Below are positions 35,681 to 45,646 of a stretch of 64,000 nucleotides of DNA, one piece after another. Origin of the DNA: Pseudomonas sediminis (lineage in GTDB: Bacteria > Pseudomonadota > Gammaproteobacteria > Pseudomonadales > Pseudomonadaceae); NCBI RefSeq assembly GCF_039555755.1, contig NZ_CP154631.1:868001-932000 (forward strand), written 5' to 3'. How positions within the stretch are numbered: the first letter of the stretch is position 1; each line of letters starts with the position of its first letter. The notes under the pieces are model-generated. The model did no database searches. It saw nothing but the letters and a program-made list of their open reading frames with translations, and was not told the DNA's origin. The position numbers and the translations under genes are program-made.

Positions 35681-36826
35681 ATGCAAACCAACTCATCGAA
35701 TCGGGCATCAGCTCCGGGTCAGTATTATGGCTACTCCATACAGGCCACTCGTCAGTGCCTGCACCTCCTCAACGCTCAAGCAGGCTCAGTAGTCGCGCTT
35801 GAGGTCTTGGACGACGTTGATGTCGTTCAGCAAAATAACCAAGTGGTTGTTGAGCAGGACAAGAGCGGCCTAGCAACAAATCCCGTTTCGGATTGGTCGG
35901 TCGACCTTTGGAAAACATTCGCCAACTGGATCGATGCTATCGAAAACCGGCTTATTGACCTTTCCAAAACCAAGTTTCATTTGTATGTCGTGCAAGAAAA
36001 ATCTGGAGAGCTCGTCGATAAGCTGAAGTACGCGCACAGCGAAGCGACTGTCCTGAAGGCCGTGGAGGAAATCAGGGCCAGATATGAGTCCGAAAAGCCA
36101 GCCGGCTGCAGCGCTTACGTGGAGAGGTTCCTTTCCTTCGACACCGCAAAACTGGTGCTGCTAGTTTCCCGGTTCGACTACGAATCTGGAAACAGTGATC
36201 CGGTTAAGCCAATCAAGGACTACTTCCGAGCCACAGTGCCCGAGATTTTCATTGAGACGGCCTGCGCTGCCGCCATAGGCTGGGTTAAAACCCGAGGTGA
36301 TGAGCTAATTGGGGCCGGCAAACACCCGGGAATCCTTAGGGACGACTTCACCGACTGGCTATCAACATTCTGCTCCAGCATTGATTACGACCATCTTTTG
36401 ACGTACTCGGCTCCACCGCCCTTAGAGTCGGATGTAGAGTCCAACATCCATAATTTCCCAACAATGATGCGCCAACTCGACCTAATCGAGAAAAGATATC
36501 GAGATAAGGTCAAAGCATTGACTGATTTCATGCGAGCCAAGGCGAGCGAGGTCAGATGGGCTGAAAAAGGTCTAATCGTAGAGGCTCAGTTCAAAGCTTT
36601 TAAAGAAGACCTCATTGACCACTGGGAATTGCACAGCCTCAAGCTCAAGACGCAAACCGCACTGACGGACATTGAGAAAGGCCGAGCATTGCACCATGAG
36701 TGCAATCTGCTCACCGCCAAAATCAACAACAAAGAAGCACCCGACCACTTCTCGCGCGGCACCTTCCAATACTTGTCGAACGAGAAGCTAATTGGCTGGC
36801 ATCCATTATACAAAAGCCTACTTTGA
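35681..36826 (+). CDS. ABC-3C system effector: dsDNA-nuclease-like domain plus C-terminal adaptor domain
   Basis: This 381-residue protein has an N-terminal half of the restriction-fold nuclease type seen in Cap4/DUF4297-like effectors: QYYGYSIQATRQCLHLL, VVALEVLDDVDVVQ and VVVEQDKSGL supply the acidic residues and lysine. The C-terminal half (about 200-381) is helical and acts in these systems as the ABC-3C C-terminal domain that docks the effector on the other components. It is followed 49 bp later by the middle component and then the DUF3732 ATPase. That is the three-gene order of ABC-three-component conflict systems, where the ATPase is thought to sense invading DNA and release the nuclease. 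The assignment rests on motif pattern and gene order. Confidence 0.78.
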   Translation: MQTNSSNRASAPGQYYGYSIQATRQCLHLLNAQAGSVVALEVLDDVDVVQQNNQVVVEQDKSGLATNPVSDWSVDLWKTFANWIDAIENRLIDLSKTKFHLYVVQEKSGELVDKLKYAHSEATVLKAVEEIRARYESEKPAGCSAYVERFLSFDTAKLVLLVSRFDYESGNSDPVKPIKDYFRATVPEIFIETACAAAIGWVKTRGDELIGAGKHPGILRDDFTDWLSTFCSSIDYDHLLTYSAPPPLESDVESNIHNFPTMMRQLDLIEKRYRDKVKALTDFMRAKASEVRWAEKGLIVEAQFKAFKEDLIDHWELHSLKLKTQTALTDIEKGRALHHECNLLTAKINNKEAPDHFSRGTFQYLSNEKLIGWHPLYKSLL

Positions 36827-36875
36827 CCTCCGAGCGGCCAGATAGCCCCACAGCAAGACATCAAAAGAGCATCGA

Positions 36876-37385
36876 ATGGACGCGATCAGAAGATCTGCCC
36901 AAGACCCCAACGAAGACATTTATCTAGTACAGAACCCTGCCTTGGGAGCGGCGCTCATTTGGCAATTTGTCGAGGGCTATGCACCACAGAGAACTGGGGC
37001 GCCTCCCACCTTACCACTTTTGTTCCTGGCACTCCCAATTATCTACCATGAGCAACTTCGAGAAACCGTAATAAGCACCAATCCTTCATCAGGACTACGG
37101 CTTTTTGCGGGAAAGTTCAAATCAGAGCAAGAGACTCTGTATGGCATTCATGATCGAATGCTGCGCCTGCGAGAGTTGAGCCTTTCCTCAATATCGATTG
37201 CACTCCAGTGCGGGCTTATCAGCATCAATACCGCATCCGCAGAGGTAACCTCTCTGCGCCATGCATCGCCTAAGCAAGTCGACGAAAAAATCAAGAACAT
37301 GCTGAAGTCAGCTCAAAAACTAGGCCATTGGTGCAAAGAGCTCTCACTACAGGAAGTACAAGCCATTCTACGGATAAAATTATAA
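36876..37385 (+). CDS. ABC-3C system middle component
   Basis: This 169-residue helical protein starts [23 protein letters not shown]. The pattern [16 protein letters not shown], the central [16 protein letters not shown] and a C-terminal [17 protein letters not shown] is that of the middle component (MC) of three-component ABC systems, which links the ATPase to the effector. The stop codon overlaps the ATPase start by one base (TAATG), showing translational coupling and fixing the ATPase start at 37385. Function in the complex is known only from comparative genomics. Confidence 0.82.
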   Translation: MDAIRRSAQDPNEDIYLVQNPALGAALIWQFVEGYAPQRTGAPPTLPLLFLALPIIYHEQLRETVISTNPSSGLRLFAGKFKSEQETLYGIHDRMLRLRELSLSSISIALQCGLISINTASAEVTSLRHASPKQVDEKIKNMLKSAQKLGHWCKELSLQEVQAILRIKL

Positions 37386-37583
37386 TGAAACTTCAGATTC
37401 TTAGGCTGATTCTCTGGCCCCGGAACGGCGGAAAGTACCGCGAAGTCGAGTTCACCCCAGGGAAAGTCAATATCATTAGCGGATCATCGAAGGCAGGAAA
37501 ATCTGCCGTGATTCCCATTATAGATTACTGCCTAGCATCCGAGCGTTGCGCTATCCCGGTAGGAACAATCAGAAAGACGTGTG
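37385..37583 (+). pseudogene. ABC-3C ATPase (DUF3732), 5' part before the IS21 insertion
   Basis: The first 66 codons carry the ATPase N-terminus with the Walker A region [18 protein letters not shown]. The start is the ATG overlapping the middle-component stop. At 37583 the IS21-family element begins and the frame soon ends within it (after LPLTEN). The reading frame resumes at 40198; removing the element and one target copy gives R-K-T-C-A-W-F-G-V in a continuous frame. Confidence 0.92.
37575..37583. repeat. target-site duplication of the complete IS21 element (left copy)
   Basis: AGACGTGTG stands directly before the element and again directly after it (40189-40197). The true duplication may be 8 or 9 bp because the outermost A could be fortuitous. 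Confidence 0.93.
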
Positions 37584-37689
37584 TGTTGCCGCTGACCGAA
37601 AACTGACCCAGTAGAGGCTGTTCTGCCGACTGAAAACTGACCCAGGTGTTCAACTGCTTCTGCTCAATTTTTGAGCAGGAGAACACAGG

Positions 37690-39198
37690 GTGATCAGTAT
37701 GGAAATGATGGGCAAAATTCGGCGGATGTATTTCCGCGACAAGCTGTCGCTGCATGAGATAGCCAAGCGCACCGGGCTGGCGCGCAACACGATTCGCAAG
37801 TGGGTCAGAGCACCTGAGGCCAAGCAGCCGGTGTACCAACGCCGCGCGATCTTTAACAAACTCAGCCCTTTTCACGCCACGCTAGAGCAGGCGCTAAAAG
37901 CCGATTCGCTGCGCCCCAAGCAACAGCGGCGCAGTGCCAAGGCGCTGTTGGCGCAAATCAAAGCCGATGGTTATGACGGTGGCTACAGCCAGCTCACCGC
38001 GTTTATCCGTGCCTGGCGAGGGGGACAGGGCAAGGCGTCGCAGGCCTTTGTGCCGCTGACCTTTGCTCTTGGCGAGGCGTTTCAGTTTGACTGGAGCGAG
38101 GAAGGCTTGCTGGTCGGCGGCATTTACCGGCGTATGCAGGTGGCACATCTGAAGCTGTGTGCCAGCCGTGCGTTCTGGCTTGTGGCGTATCCGAGCCAGG
38201 GCCATGAGATGTTATTTGACGCCCATACACGCTCGTTCGGCGCCTTGGGCGGCGTGCCGCGCCGGGGCATCTACGACAACATGAAGACCGCCGTCGACAA
38301 GGTCAATAAGGGCAAAGGCCGGGCGGTGAATGCACGCTTTGCGGTGATGTGCGCGCATTACCTGTTCGATCCGGACTTCTGCAACGTCGCCGCTGGTTGG
38401 GAAAAGGGCATCGTTGAAAAGAACGTGCAAGACAGCCGCAGGCGTATCTGGCTAGACGCCCAGGACTGTCAGTTTCACTCCTTCGAGGAACTCAATGCCT
38501 GGCTGGGCCAGCGCTGCCGCGCGCTTTGGAACGAGCTGACGCACCCTCAATACAGCGGGCTGAGTGTGGCCGAAGTGCTTGAGTTGGAGCGCGCTGAACT
38601 GATGCCTGTGCCAGCGCCATTCGACGGTTACGTCGAGCGGCCTGCGCGGGTCTCCAGCACCTGCCTGGTCAGCGTCGGGCGCAACCGCTACTCGGTGCCG
38701 TGTGAGTACGCGGGTAAGTGGGTCAGCAGCCGTTTGTATCCGACGCGAATCGAGGTGGTGGCTGACGACGCGCTGATCGCCAGCCATGTCCGCTTGCTGG
38801 ATCGCGACCAGGTCAGCTATGACTGGCAGCACTACCTCCCGCTGATCGAACGCAAGCCCGGTGCGCTGCGCAACGGCGCGCCCTTTGCTGATCTGCCGGC
38901 GCCGCTGCGTCAACTTAAGCACGGTCTGGGGCGTCATGCCGGCGGTGACCGGATCATGGCGCAAGTTCTGGCTGCCGTACCGGTCGCCGGGCTCGATGCG
39001 GTGTTGGTGGCTGTTGAGCTGGTACTGGAAAGCGGCAGCCTGAGCGCCGAACACATCCTCAATGTCGTGGCGCGCCTGGCCGCGACCGAACCACCACCCA
39101 GCGTCGAAACCCACTTGTCGCTCAAGGAAGCCCCCGTCGCTAACACGGCGCGCTACGACCGCCTGCGTGGCCAGGCCGAGGAGGTCGGTCATGCGTGA
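37690..39198 (+). CDS. istA: IstA, IS21-family transposase
   Basis: This 502-residue DDE transposase starts at GTG 37690. It has an N-terminal helix-turn-helix ([20 protein letters not shown]), an integrase core with [25 protein letters not shown] and [16 protein letters not shown] (the D-D-E series), and a C-terminal beta-barrel region ([16 protein letters not shown]). It overlaps istB by eight bases, so the helper ATPase is made by coupled translation. Confidence 0.95.
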   Translation: MISMEMMGKIRRMYFRDKLSLHEIAKRTGLARNTIRKWVRAPEAKQPVYQRRAIFNKLSPFHATLEQALKADSLRPKQQRRSAKALLAQIKADGYDGGYSQLTAFIRAWRGGQGKASQAFVPLTFALGEAFQFDWSEEGLLVGGIYRRMQVAHLKLCASRAFWLVAYPSQGHEMLFDAHTRSFGALGGVPRRGIYDNMKTAVDKVNKGKGRAVNARFAVMCAHYLFDPDFCNVAAGWEKGIVEKNVQDSRRRIWLDAQDCQFHSFEELNAWLGQRCRALWNELTHPQYSGLSVAEVLELERAELMPVPAPFDGYVERPARVSSTCLVSVGRNRYSVPCEYAGKWVSSRLYPTRIEVVADDALIASHVRLLDRDQVSYDWQHYLPLIERKPGALRNGAPFADLPAPLRQLKHGLGRHAGGDRIMAQVLAAVPVAGLDAVLVAVELVLESGSLSAEHILNVVARLAATEPPPSVETHLSLKEAPVANTARYDRLRGQAEEVGHA

Positions 39199-39994
39199 TT
39201 TGATGGCGGAACTCAAGGAGCTGCGCCTGCACGGCATGGCCACGGCCTGGGCGGAGTTAACTGCACAGGGTGAGTCGAACACAGCCTCGTCCAAGTGGCT
39301 GCTCGAACACCTGCTGGAACAAGAGCACACAGATCGCGCCATGCGCTCGGTGAGCCACCAGATGAACATGGCCAAGCTGCCGATGCACCGCGATCTGGCC
39401 AGCTTCGATTTCAACGCCTCTAGCGCCGACGCACGCCTGATCAGCGAGCTGGCCAGCCTGGCCTTTACCGACACCGCGCAGAACGTGGTGCTGATCGGTG
39501 GGCCAGGCACCGGTAAAACCCACCTAGCCACCGCGCTGGCCGTGTCCGGCATCACCCGGCATGGCAAGCGCGTGCGCTTCTACTCCACGGTCGATCTGGT
39601 CAATCTGCTGGAGCGCGAAAAACACGACGGCAAAGCCGGGCGGATCGCCCAGGCACTGCTGCGCATGGATCTGGTCATCCTCGACGAACTGGGTTATCTG
39701 CCGTTCAGCCAGGCTGGCGGTGCGTTGCTGTTTCACCTGCTGTCCAAGCTGTACGAACACACCAGCGTGGTGATCACCACCAACCTGAGCTTCGCCGAAT
39801 GGTCGAGCGTGTTCGGCGACGCCAAGATGACCACCGCCCTGCTGGATCGGCTGACCCACCACTGCCACATCGTCGAAACCGGTAACGAGTCCTATCGCCT
39901 GCAACACAGTAGCTTGGCGGCCCAGGCCAAGATCAAATCACGCGAGCGAAAGCGTAAGGGCGGCCAGGAACCGGAGGACGATGAGCCGTTCTGA
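39191..39994 (+). CDS. istB: IstB, AAA+ ATPase helper of IS21 transposition
   Basis: This 267-residue protein starts at ATG 39191, inside the end of istA. Walker A is [14 protein letters not shown] and Walker B is [12 protein letters not shown]; sensor-1 is VVITTNLSF. IstB resembles the DnaC/DnaA-type AAA+ clade and directs IstA to target DNA. The frame is open further upstream in istA, but the fixed family start is [11 protein letters not shown]. Confidence 0.96.
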   Translation: MRDLMAELKELRLHGMATAWAELTAQGESNTASSKWLLEHLLEQEHTDRAMRSVSHQMNMAKLPMHRDLASFDFNASSADARLISELASLAFTDTAQNVVLIGGPGTGKTHLATALAVSGITRHGKRVRFYSTVDLVNLLEREKHDGKAGRIAQALLRMDLVILDELGYLPFSQAGGALLFHLLSKLYEHTSVVITTNLSFAEWSSVFGDAKMTTALLDRLTHHCHIVETGNESYRLQHSSLAAQAKIKSRERKRKGGQEPEDDEPF

Positions 39995-40197
39995 TTTCAT
40001 GGTGACGACGGCCTGCTGCATGGCTGCATGTGGCAGGTCTTCAACAGCTGAACTGGGACAGCGAGGGAGTGGGGGCAACAGCAGCTGCGCTGGTAGACTT
40101 ATCCACAGTTGCTGGTAACAAAATCAGCAATCCGCCCTGGGTCAAATTTCAATCGGCAGGGTGGGTCAATTTTCCATCAGCGCCAACAAGACGTGTG

Positions 40198-41996
40198 CTT
40201 GGTTCGGCGTATTAGTTGACACTGAAGAGGGCAAGAAGCTTATTGCCAGGGCAGAGCCGGGCAATCAAAGGTCAACTGACGACATGTTTATCGTCGAAGG
40301 CCGTGAGATAGAAATTCCTGAGCGCATCGACCGAAAGAATACCACACGCGACGCAGTAAAAGAGAAGCTAAGCCGACTATCCGGCCTACCTAATATCGGC
40401 TTCGGAGAAGAAGACAGTAGCGAATTTTCTTTCAAGAGCCGTCCTAGCTTCCGAGACTTGATGGCTTTTAGCTTTCAGCCTCAGAACATAGTAGCAAACC
40501 CCGATGTCCTTTTTTACAAAGCTGACAGCTATGGCAACCGCGAAAAGCTCAAGAGCATATTCCCCTTCATCCTCGGTGCAATTGACTCAAGCTCGCTTTT
40601 GATCGCTTGGGAACTCAAGGAGCTGCGTAAGCAACTCAAGGTATTGCAAGCAGAGCAAGCAGCAATAGCTTCTGTCTCAAAGCGTTGGCAGGCGGAGGCT
40701 AACGTGCTGTTCTACCGCGCGCGTGAGTACGGCCTGATCGATACAGGCGCTCAGCCAAGTAAGGAATGGGCGCAGCTGTTGGTGCAGCTTAATCAAATCG
40801 CGCAGAAGAGCTCGAGAGATGCTTTGGTTACACCAGCTGCCGCAGAGTCCACCGCTAACGTGTTAGCAGCGCTACGCGCGCGCGAGACTGTTATCGGTGA
40901 GAACCTTTTTGTAGGCAAGCAGAAGCTTGATGAGCTAAAGCAGGTCAAACAAGAGGCAGAGTCGTACGCCAGCTCCCTTCAGAACATTGGCCAGCGGCTT
41001 TCTCTTTCGGGCTGGCTCAGAGACCTAGCCACGGAAAACAAAACGGATTCCACTGATAATCCGTTGGCCTTTCCCGCACTCAGCGCATCCACTCAGCTCG
41101 AAGAGCTATGCGTGGCTCTAGAGAAGATTGAGCTAGTGGCAGCCGAAACGCCTCTAGTCTCAGCCTCCGTTCAAAGCGAGATCGTCAGGCTGCGAACTCT
41201 GATACGCCAGGACAGTGAAACGCTCGCTGCCATTCAAACGGAGATTAAAGGCATTGAGGCACGAGATAAGCTCGCCGCCAAACATGCGTTCCGGATGACA
41301 GAGATCGACCGCTTCCTCGGCAGCCTCCAGCAGTCCCTCAGCACATACGCAGAAGCTCAGCAGGACTCCGGCCTCGCAGACCGCGTGAAGGTGCTGCAAG
41401 AGCGAATTGCGGATCTGGCACCCAAGGTATCCGACGAGGCCGTCAGGCAAAAAACGAATCAGATACTGTCCGAGATCACCAGAATCTGCACCAAGATCAC
41501 CCCCCATCTCGACGCAGAGTGGAAAGACGCCCAGATCGCCCTTTCAATTCCAGACTTGGCTATCAAGGTTCGCCACGAGGGGAGAGATGATTTTCTTTGG
41601 GAAGTTGGCAGCGGTGCGAACTGGCTGGCGTACCACATCGCAATACTTCTGGCGCTACAGCTGTTCTTCATGAAGTCCCCAAATCATGCGGTACCCCATC
41701 TCTTGGTTTTCGATCAGCCGAGCCAAGTCTATTTTCCAATCAAGCGCGCCACGAGGAAAACCGCTGACGACGCCGACCAAGAGGAGAACGAGCCCATCCT
41801 CGACGATGAAGATCGCGACGCGGTTCGGAAGGTCTTCAATGTTCTTGCAAGGGCAGTAAACGGGTCGAAGGGACGACTGCAGATTATCGTCCTTGACCAT
41901 GCCGGCAGCGAGGTATGGGAGGGTATCGAAGGCGTGGTGTTGTCGGAAGAATGGCGCGATGGCAAGAAACTCGTACCGCCAAGGTTCGATGCTTGA
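40198..41996 (+). pseudogene. ABC-3C ATPase (DUF3732), 3' part after the IS21 insertion
   Basis: Six hundred codons complete the DUF3732 ATPase: long coiled-coil arms at about residues 200-480 of the restored protein (LKVLQAEQAAIASVSKRWQA, KVLQERIADLAPKVSDEAVR), then the signature helix NWLAYHIAILLALQLFFM, the Walker B-like LLVFDQPSQVYFP and IIVLDHAG. The restored protein would be about 666 residues, a normal length for the family, with no other stop or frameshift seen. The single IS is therefore the only lesion. A product starting inside the IS (ATG 40161) would lack Walker A. Confidence 0.92.
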
Positions 41997-42024
41997 TCGC
42001 CAGGAACTTAGTCCTAGCCTACAT

Positions 42025-42045
42025 AGCCGAGACCAGATCTCGGCT
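42025..42045. terminator. stem-loop after the ABC-3C operon
   Basis: AGCCGAGA and TCTCGGCT pair around CCAGA, 29 bp after the ATPase stop codon and just before the hrpB 3'-end remnant. No clear U-tract. Confidence 0.55.
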
Positions 42046-42057
42046 GTGTTCAGCACG

Positions 42058-42096
42058 CTACTTACGAGGCTTCGCGCGGGCAGTCGGCTCCGCCTG
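42058..42096 (-). repeat. hrpB: remnant of an hrpB 3' end (candidate attachment site)
   Basis: On the minus strand these 39 bases read Q-A-E-P-T-A-R-A-K-P-R-K-stop, exactly the last 12 residues of the complete HrpB at 46130. Seven of the codons differ at synonymous positions and the stop differs (TAG against TGA). It is thus the end of a different hrpB allele. The DNA core AGGCTTCGCGCG is identical in both copies (42067 and 46139). Upstream of the Q codon homology stops. Confidence 0.85.
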
Positions 42097-42140
42097 TTTA
42101 TGGGCAGAGTTTCTGCCGTCCTGGCAGCCATCGGAGTGCA

Positions 42141-43367
42141 TTGACCGTGTGCGCAATGGAAAAGCGGTACCCAAGGGAGTCATTCACCAAAAAGCTCGTT
42201 CGAATGTGCCTACTACTTGATGAAGCAGCTGAACGAGTAGTTGAGTTCAAAGACTTCTTGGGTGAAATCCAGACACCAACCATCAGCGTAACCTCACTCT
42301 GGGTAGTGGGGTCGTATGCGCGAGGAGCGGTGGAATGCGGTGATCTGGACATGGTCATCCAGTACGCTCACCGTGACGGCTGGGAACCTAGCCCACGCCA
42401 AGTCAACAAGGCATTCTTTGGCGTCCTTCCATTGCTCAGGCTCTACAAGGGTACGCCTGAACAGAATGCGTCTGGCGTGGAATTTAGCGAGCCAGTGCTA
42501 ATCTGGTCGGGGCCAGGATGCAATTGGCAAGCAGCCATCGACGCGATTGCAGTAGATCATCATGCAGGTCGAGCGCCGCGTGAAACTGACTGCATCCCCT
42601 TACGCAACGAGCAGCTCCGAGCGTTCAACACAAGCATGGAAGATGTCGCTCAGATGATGAAAGAGGGGCTGCTAGAAAGCGAATTTGTACCCTTTGATAG
42701 CTTAGAGCTCAGCGAACTATCCTCTGACGGCATCTACGAAATCGAGCAACGGTTCGTTCAATTAGGCAAGAAATCCCGCGAGCTACTTCCAGCCATCTTG
42801 CGCCTAATGAGCGAACGAGAGCCGTTGGGAGAATGGCATGGCGAGAATGTCACTACCCTACGATATGGGGGAACGCAGCTGCGCCTGGGAACACCCGAAC
42901 TTAATGTGAGCTGCTTTGATGACAACCCTGCGATTCGCCAGCTGGCTCTGATACCTCACCGCAGTGCGCGAGGCCCCAACGGAGCCTGGATTTTACGCAG
43001 AGGGCCTTCTCACCCCGCTGTCTTGGCGATATCCAATCGGTACGCGTATGTGTCGCTGATTGTAGGAGCACCCGACCTGATACACGCGTCAGGTGGATTT
43101 CAGACTGTCCGTGTAGTCGAGCTGATGAGCACCGAAAAGGCAGTCCTAGACAGGCAGAAAGTCTGGGCAGTCGATGCAGAGCTGAGCGAGCAATTCGGCA
43201 TATCACGAGTTGAAGGCTTAGAGCTCTTGTGCCTGATCAGCAGCGTGGATGTCGTTGAGACCGAAACCGGAGAGTTTGCGATTACCTGGTCAGGTGCCAG
43301 CTACCTAGAGGAATACCAGATCACACCGCTAAGCGAGCTCATCGCTAGCCTTCCAATGAAGACTTAA
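42141..43367 (+). CDS. nucleotidyltransferase-fold protein
   Basis: This 408-residue protein has the polymerase-beta-type NTase motif VVGSYARGAVECGDLDMVIQ (GS...D-x-D) at about residues 50-70 and a third acidic strand in WQAAIDAIAVD. The C-terminal half (residues 200-400) is of unknown type, with Trp/Arg-rich strands (GPNGAWILRRGPSHPA). Start: TTG 42141 with GGAG upstream, or ATG 42156. It begins 45 bp from an hrpB 3'-end remnant and overlaps, tail to tail, the last 23 bp of the protease-like gene. It is not a canonical CD-NTase of CBASS because no effector with a nucleotide sensor is adjacent. Possible roles are a toxin or a signalling enzyme. Confidence 0.65.
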   Translation: MTVCAMEKRYPRESFTKKLVRMCLLLDEAAERVVEFKDFLGEIQTPTISVTSLWVVGSYARGAVECGDLDMVIQYAHRDGWEPSPRQVNKAFFGVLPLLRLYKGTPEQNASGVEFSEPVLIWSGPGCNWQAAIDAIAVDHHAGRAPRETDCIPLRNEQLRAFNTSMEDVAQMMKEGLLESEFVPFDSLELSELSSDGIYEIEQRFVQLGKKSRELLPAILRLMSEREPLGEWHGENVTTLRYGGTQLRLGTPELNVSCFDDNPAIRQLALIPHRSARGPNGAWILRRGPSHPAVLAISNRYAYVSLIVGAPDLIHASGGFQTVRVVELMSTEKAVLDRQKVWAVDAELSEQFGISRVEGLELLCLISSVDVVETETGEFAITWSGASYLEEYQITPLSELIASLPMKT

Positions 43368-45606
43368 GCAAATCAATCCTTGCTGTACCGGCTTCCCTCA
43401 ATATGTAGAGGTCGCCGGCAGCAAGCCCTTGCCCTTTCGGCTTCCCAAAACACCGTGAATACGGCTTCTCGCCTGCGGTCTTGAACTTCTCCCCTGGGAA
43501 ATATCGCTCGAAGCGAGCCTTGGCGTTCGCGAGAAAGACTGCAGGGTTCGTATAGTCGCGACTGTATCGACCAGACTCTGCGTTGATGCTCAGCCAGCCG
43601 TCTGTATGACAGTGCCTAATCTCTCCCGCGATTCGAGCGGACTTGAAGCCAGTGATTGAAGGATGACCACGGTTATCGTGCTCCTCCGCCACTAGCAAGT
43701 CTCCATCCACGGTGATTGCCCAGATCAGATTGGCAACCTCCTTTTTGGCGAAGCGGTGGAAACGCTCCTGGAGCGTGTCACACTCCGGCTCATAGAAGGT
43801 GTTCAAGGTCTCGTTGAGCTTGATTTTCCCGTCCGGAAACTCCGACTCACGGATATTCTTCGGCGCGCGAGGTGTGCCGTACATCCTGTCTAGATAGTCG
43901 AGCCTGCTCAATTTCTCAGCCGTGAGATGGCGGATGAACGACTGGAGAAAATGACCTGAGTTAGCCTCAATTTTGTCTGGATCTTTCGTACGAAATACAT
44001 CCAGTACGACGCTCCCAACGGTAATGTCCTTCACGTAGATCGCAGACACCGCATTGCCCTGCGGAATTTCACTGGCATCGAACAGTACCGTGAAAAGCGG
44101 AACGCCCTGATACTCGAGCGTTGCCTCCCATTGGAGACGAGCGAATCCACCTGTAAGCAGCGCTAGCTTCTCGGCCTGCCACTGCTCGAATCGAGTATCG
44201 TCAACCTCACCAACAGAGCCTTCGGATGTAACCTGACGGGCAGCCGCATGCCTCAAAATGTCGTGGCGAATGCTAGATATCTCTCGAAGCGAAGTGCGCC
44301 ACTTGAGATCGCTGCGACTCATATCATCCTGCAATTCATCCCACGCCATGTTCGCGATTAGACGGCAGGTTTCATGAACGTACACATAAGACAACCGAGC
44401 CTTTTTCTCGCACGGTACGGCTGAGAAAAGAGGGACTATGAGCTCGTGCGGATCCTCCCAGTTCTGCCCGCATTCAGACATTTTCTGGAGGCCCAACGCC
44501 CACGTCTGGTCTTTAACGTCAGCGGCCTTTCTTAACTCGTAGTCGGAGAGTGCCACGAGCTTAGCCCTTGCATATGGGCCTAGGCGGTCATCATGTACAT
44601 AGAGCACCTGCTCATCGGCATCGATTTTATATCCGACGATACAGATTGCATGCCCACCACGGCTGGTCAATGCGCGCTTGGGAGTCGCAACATCAAGGGG
44701 CACCACCGAGACAACGGACGTCGATTGATCGCTGACATCTACGCTCGTGTCCTTGCCTGTTACGTCGTTGAAAACTTCACCGGAAAGAATGATTGGCAGA
44801 GAGCTGTCGATATGCGCAATCACAGACTGAAGGAAGTCCGCCCTGTCGGGCGCCTTTATGCTCTCCGCGTGGTAACGCAGTCCTTCGATATCAAGTGATC
44901 TAAGGATCTGCTTGTTACTGAGCTGCTTGCTAGGAAAGCTGTTGGACGAATCAGGGATGTGGTTGATGGCATTAATGGTGATCTCGCTACAGGAGGGAAT
45001 ACTCCTTGGCTGACGCCAGGTCAAGCAATGGAGTGCGACCCATATAGCGGTCGTCGCACAAGCCGCAACCACCTTGTCCTGCTCTTGGAAAGCAATCGAG
45101 TCGACGGATAGAGGAATGCCGAACAAATCGACTTTATAGGTGCGCGCCAGGCGCTTCTTGTCCTTGTCGGCAGTTCGCTCATCGGGCATTACCTTCAAAC
45201 AGGTCTTGCCGATGAAGGTACGTGGCAGAGGTTTAAGCACCACAAAACCTAGATAGTCAGCATTCAGAGCCGAGATGGAGTCACCAGCATCTGCACCCTG
45301 CTCGAGAATCGAGGTGATGTGGCGATGATCTACCTTGCTTGAGAAGAAATGCAGTCGCGCACATTTATGGCCATCGTTACCGAAGCGCTTCACGTAGTAG
45401 CGGGAGAAGTCCTCTAAGTAGTCCTTGTCTACGTAGCTGTGCTCAAGCAGGACGGACTTTGCGCCAAGGATCCTAAGGTAGTTGAACAGGTAGTCGACCT
45501 GATCCTTACGGAAAATATCAGGGAAGTCGTAGCCAAAGCATTCTCTTACCAGGTTGGTAATTGTCTGCTTCTCAAAAGTAGATACCAGGTATGAAATCAT
45601 GGGCAT
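43345..45606 (-). CDS. papain/C39-like cysteine protease-fold protein of unknown role
   Basis: This protein of about 753 residues starts at ATG 45606 or 45600. Its middle shows the triad order of papain-like or C39 peptidases: Gln and Cys in FQEQDKVVAACATTAIWVAL, His in RGGHAICIVGYKID and an acidic residue in YVHDDRLGPYA. The N-terminal 150 residues (NYLRILGAKSVLLEHSYVDK) and the C-terminal 350 residues are not recognised. The start codon lies only three bases beyond the U-run of a terminator hairpin and lacks a ribosome-binding site. It is convergent with the NTase gene. Whether the protease is active, and on what substrate, is unknown. Confidence 0.6.
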   Translation of the reverse strand: MPMISYLVSTFEKQTITNLVRECFGYDFPDIFRKDQVDYLFNYLRILGAKSVLLEHSYVDKDYLEDFSRYYVKRFGNDGHKCARLHFFSSKVDHRHITSILEQGADAGDSISALNADYLGFVVLKPLPRTFIGKTCLKVMPDERTADKDKKRLARTYKVDLFGIPLSVDSIAFQEQDKVVAACATTAIWVALHCLTWRQPRSIPSCSEITINAINHIPDSSNSFPSKQLSNKQILRSLDIEGLRYHAESIKAPDRADFLQSVIAHIDSSLPIILSGEVFNDVTGKDTSVDVSDQSTSVVSVVPLDVATPKRALTSRGGHAICIVGYKIDADEQVLYVHDDRLGPYARAKLVALSDYELRKAADVKDQTWALGLQKMSECGQNWEDPHELIVPLFSAVPCEKKARLSYVYVHETCRLIANMAWDELQDDMSRSDLKWRTSLREISSIRHDILRHAAARQVTSEGSVGEVDDTRFEQWQAEKLALLTGGFARLQWEATLEYQGVPLFTVLFDASEIPQGNAVSAIYVKDITVGSVVLDVFRTKDPDKIEANSGHFLQSFIRHLTAEKLSRLDYLDRMYGTPRAPKNIRESEFPDGKIKLNETLNTFYEPECDTLQERFHRFAKKEVANLIWAITVDGDLLVAEEHDNRGHPSITGFKSARIAGEIRHCHTDGWLSINAESGRYSRDYTNPAVFLANAKARFERYFPGEKFKTAGEKPYSRCFGKPKGQGLAAGDLYILREAGTARIDLLKSSLEG

Positions 45607-45608
45607 AA

Positions 45609-45633
45609 AAAAAGCAGCCAATGGCTGCTTTTT
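45609..45633 (-). terminator. intrinsic terminator abutting a start codon
   Basis: GCAGCC and GGCTGC pair across AAT with A/T runs on both sides, so it can terminate in either direction. On the minus strand the U-run is followed almost immediately by the ATG of the protease-like gene, so it may end the 64-residue gene's transcript or act as an attenuator of the protease gene. Confidence 0.75.
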
Positions 45634-45646
45634 CCTTGAATAGGTA

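Larger units (their letters stand above)
37584..40188 (+). mobile_element. complete IS21-family element inserted in the ABC-3C ATPase gene
   Basis: This 2605-bp element has the ends TGTTGCCGCTGACCGAAAAC (left) and, read inward, TGTTGGCGCTGATGGAAAAT (right), with second internal copies near each end as usual for IS21. It carries istA and istB and is flanked by a perfect AGACGTGTG duplication. The partial copy at 1-1148 has the same sequence in the opposite direction. Confidence 0.96.

Noticed and set aside
35374..35802. Plus-strand frame of 142 aa overlapping the nuclease start
   Set aside because: Only its first part resembles the decayed repeat; the 3' part overlaps the nuclease gene in another frame and looks fortuitous.
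38452..39567. Minus-strand frame of 371 aa in the IS21 element
   Set aside because: Antisense to istA/istB; no known IS21 gene on that strand.
42141..45606. NTase plus protease as a CBASS system
   Set aside because: The genes are convergent rather than an operon, and no nucleotide-sensing effector (Saf, SAVED, CAP4, phospholipase or membrane type) or Cap2/Cap3 is present; the effector with a Cap4-like nuclease fold belongs to the ABC-3C operon.
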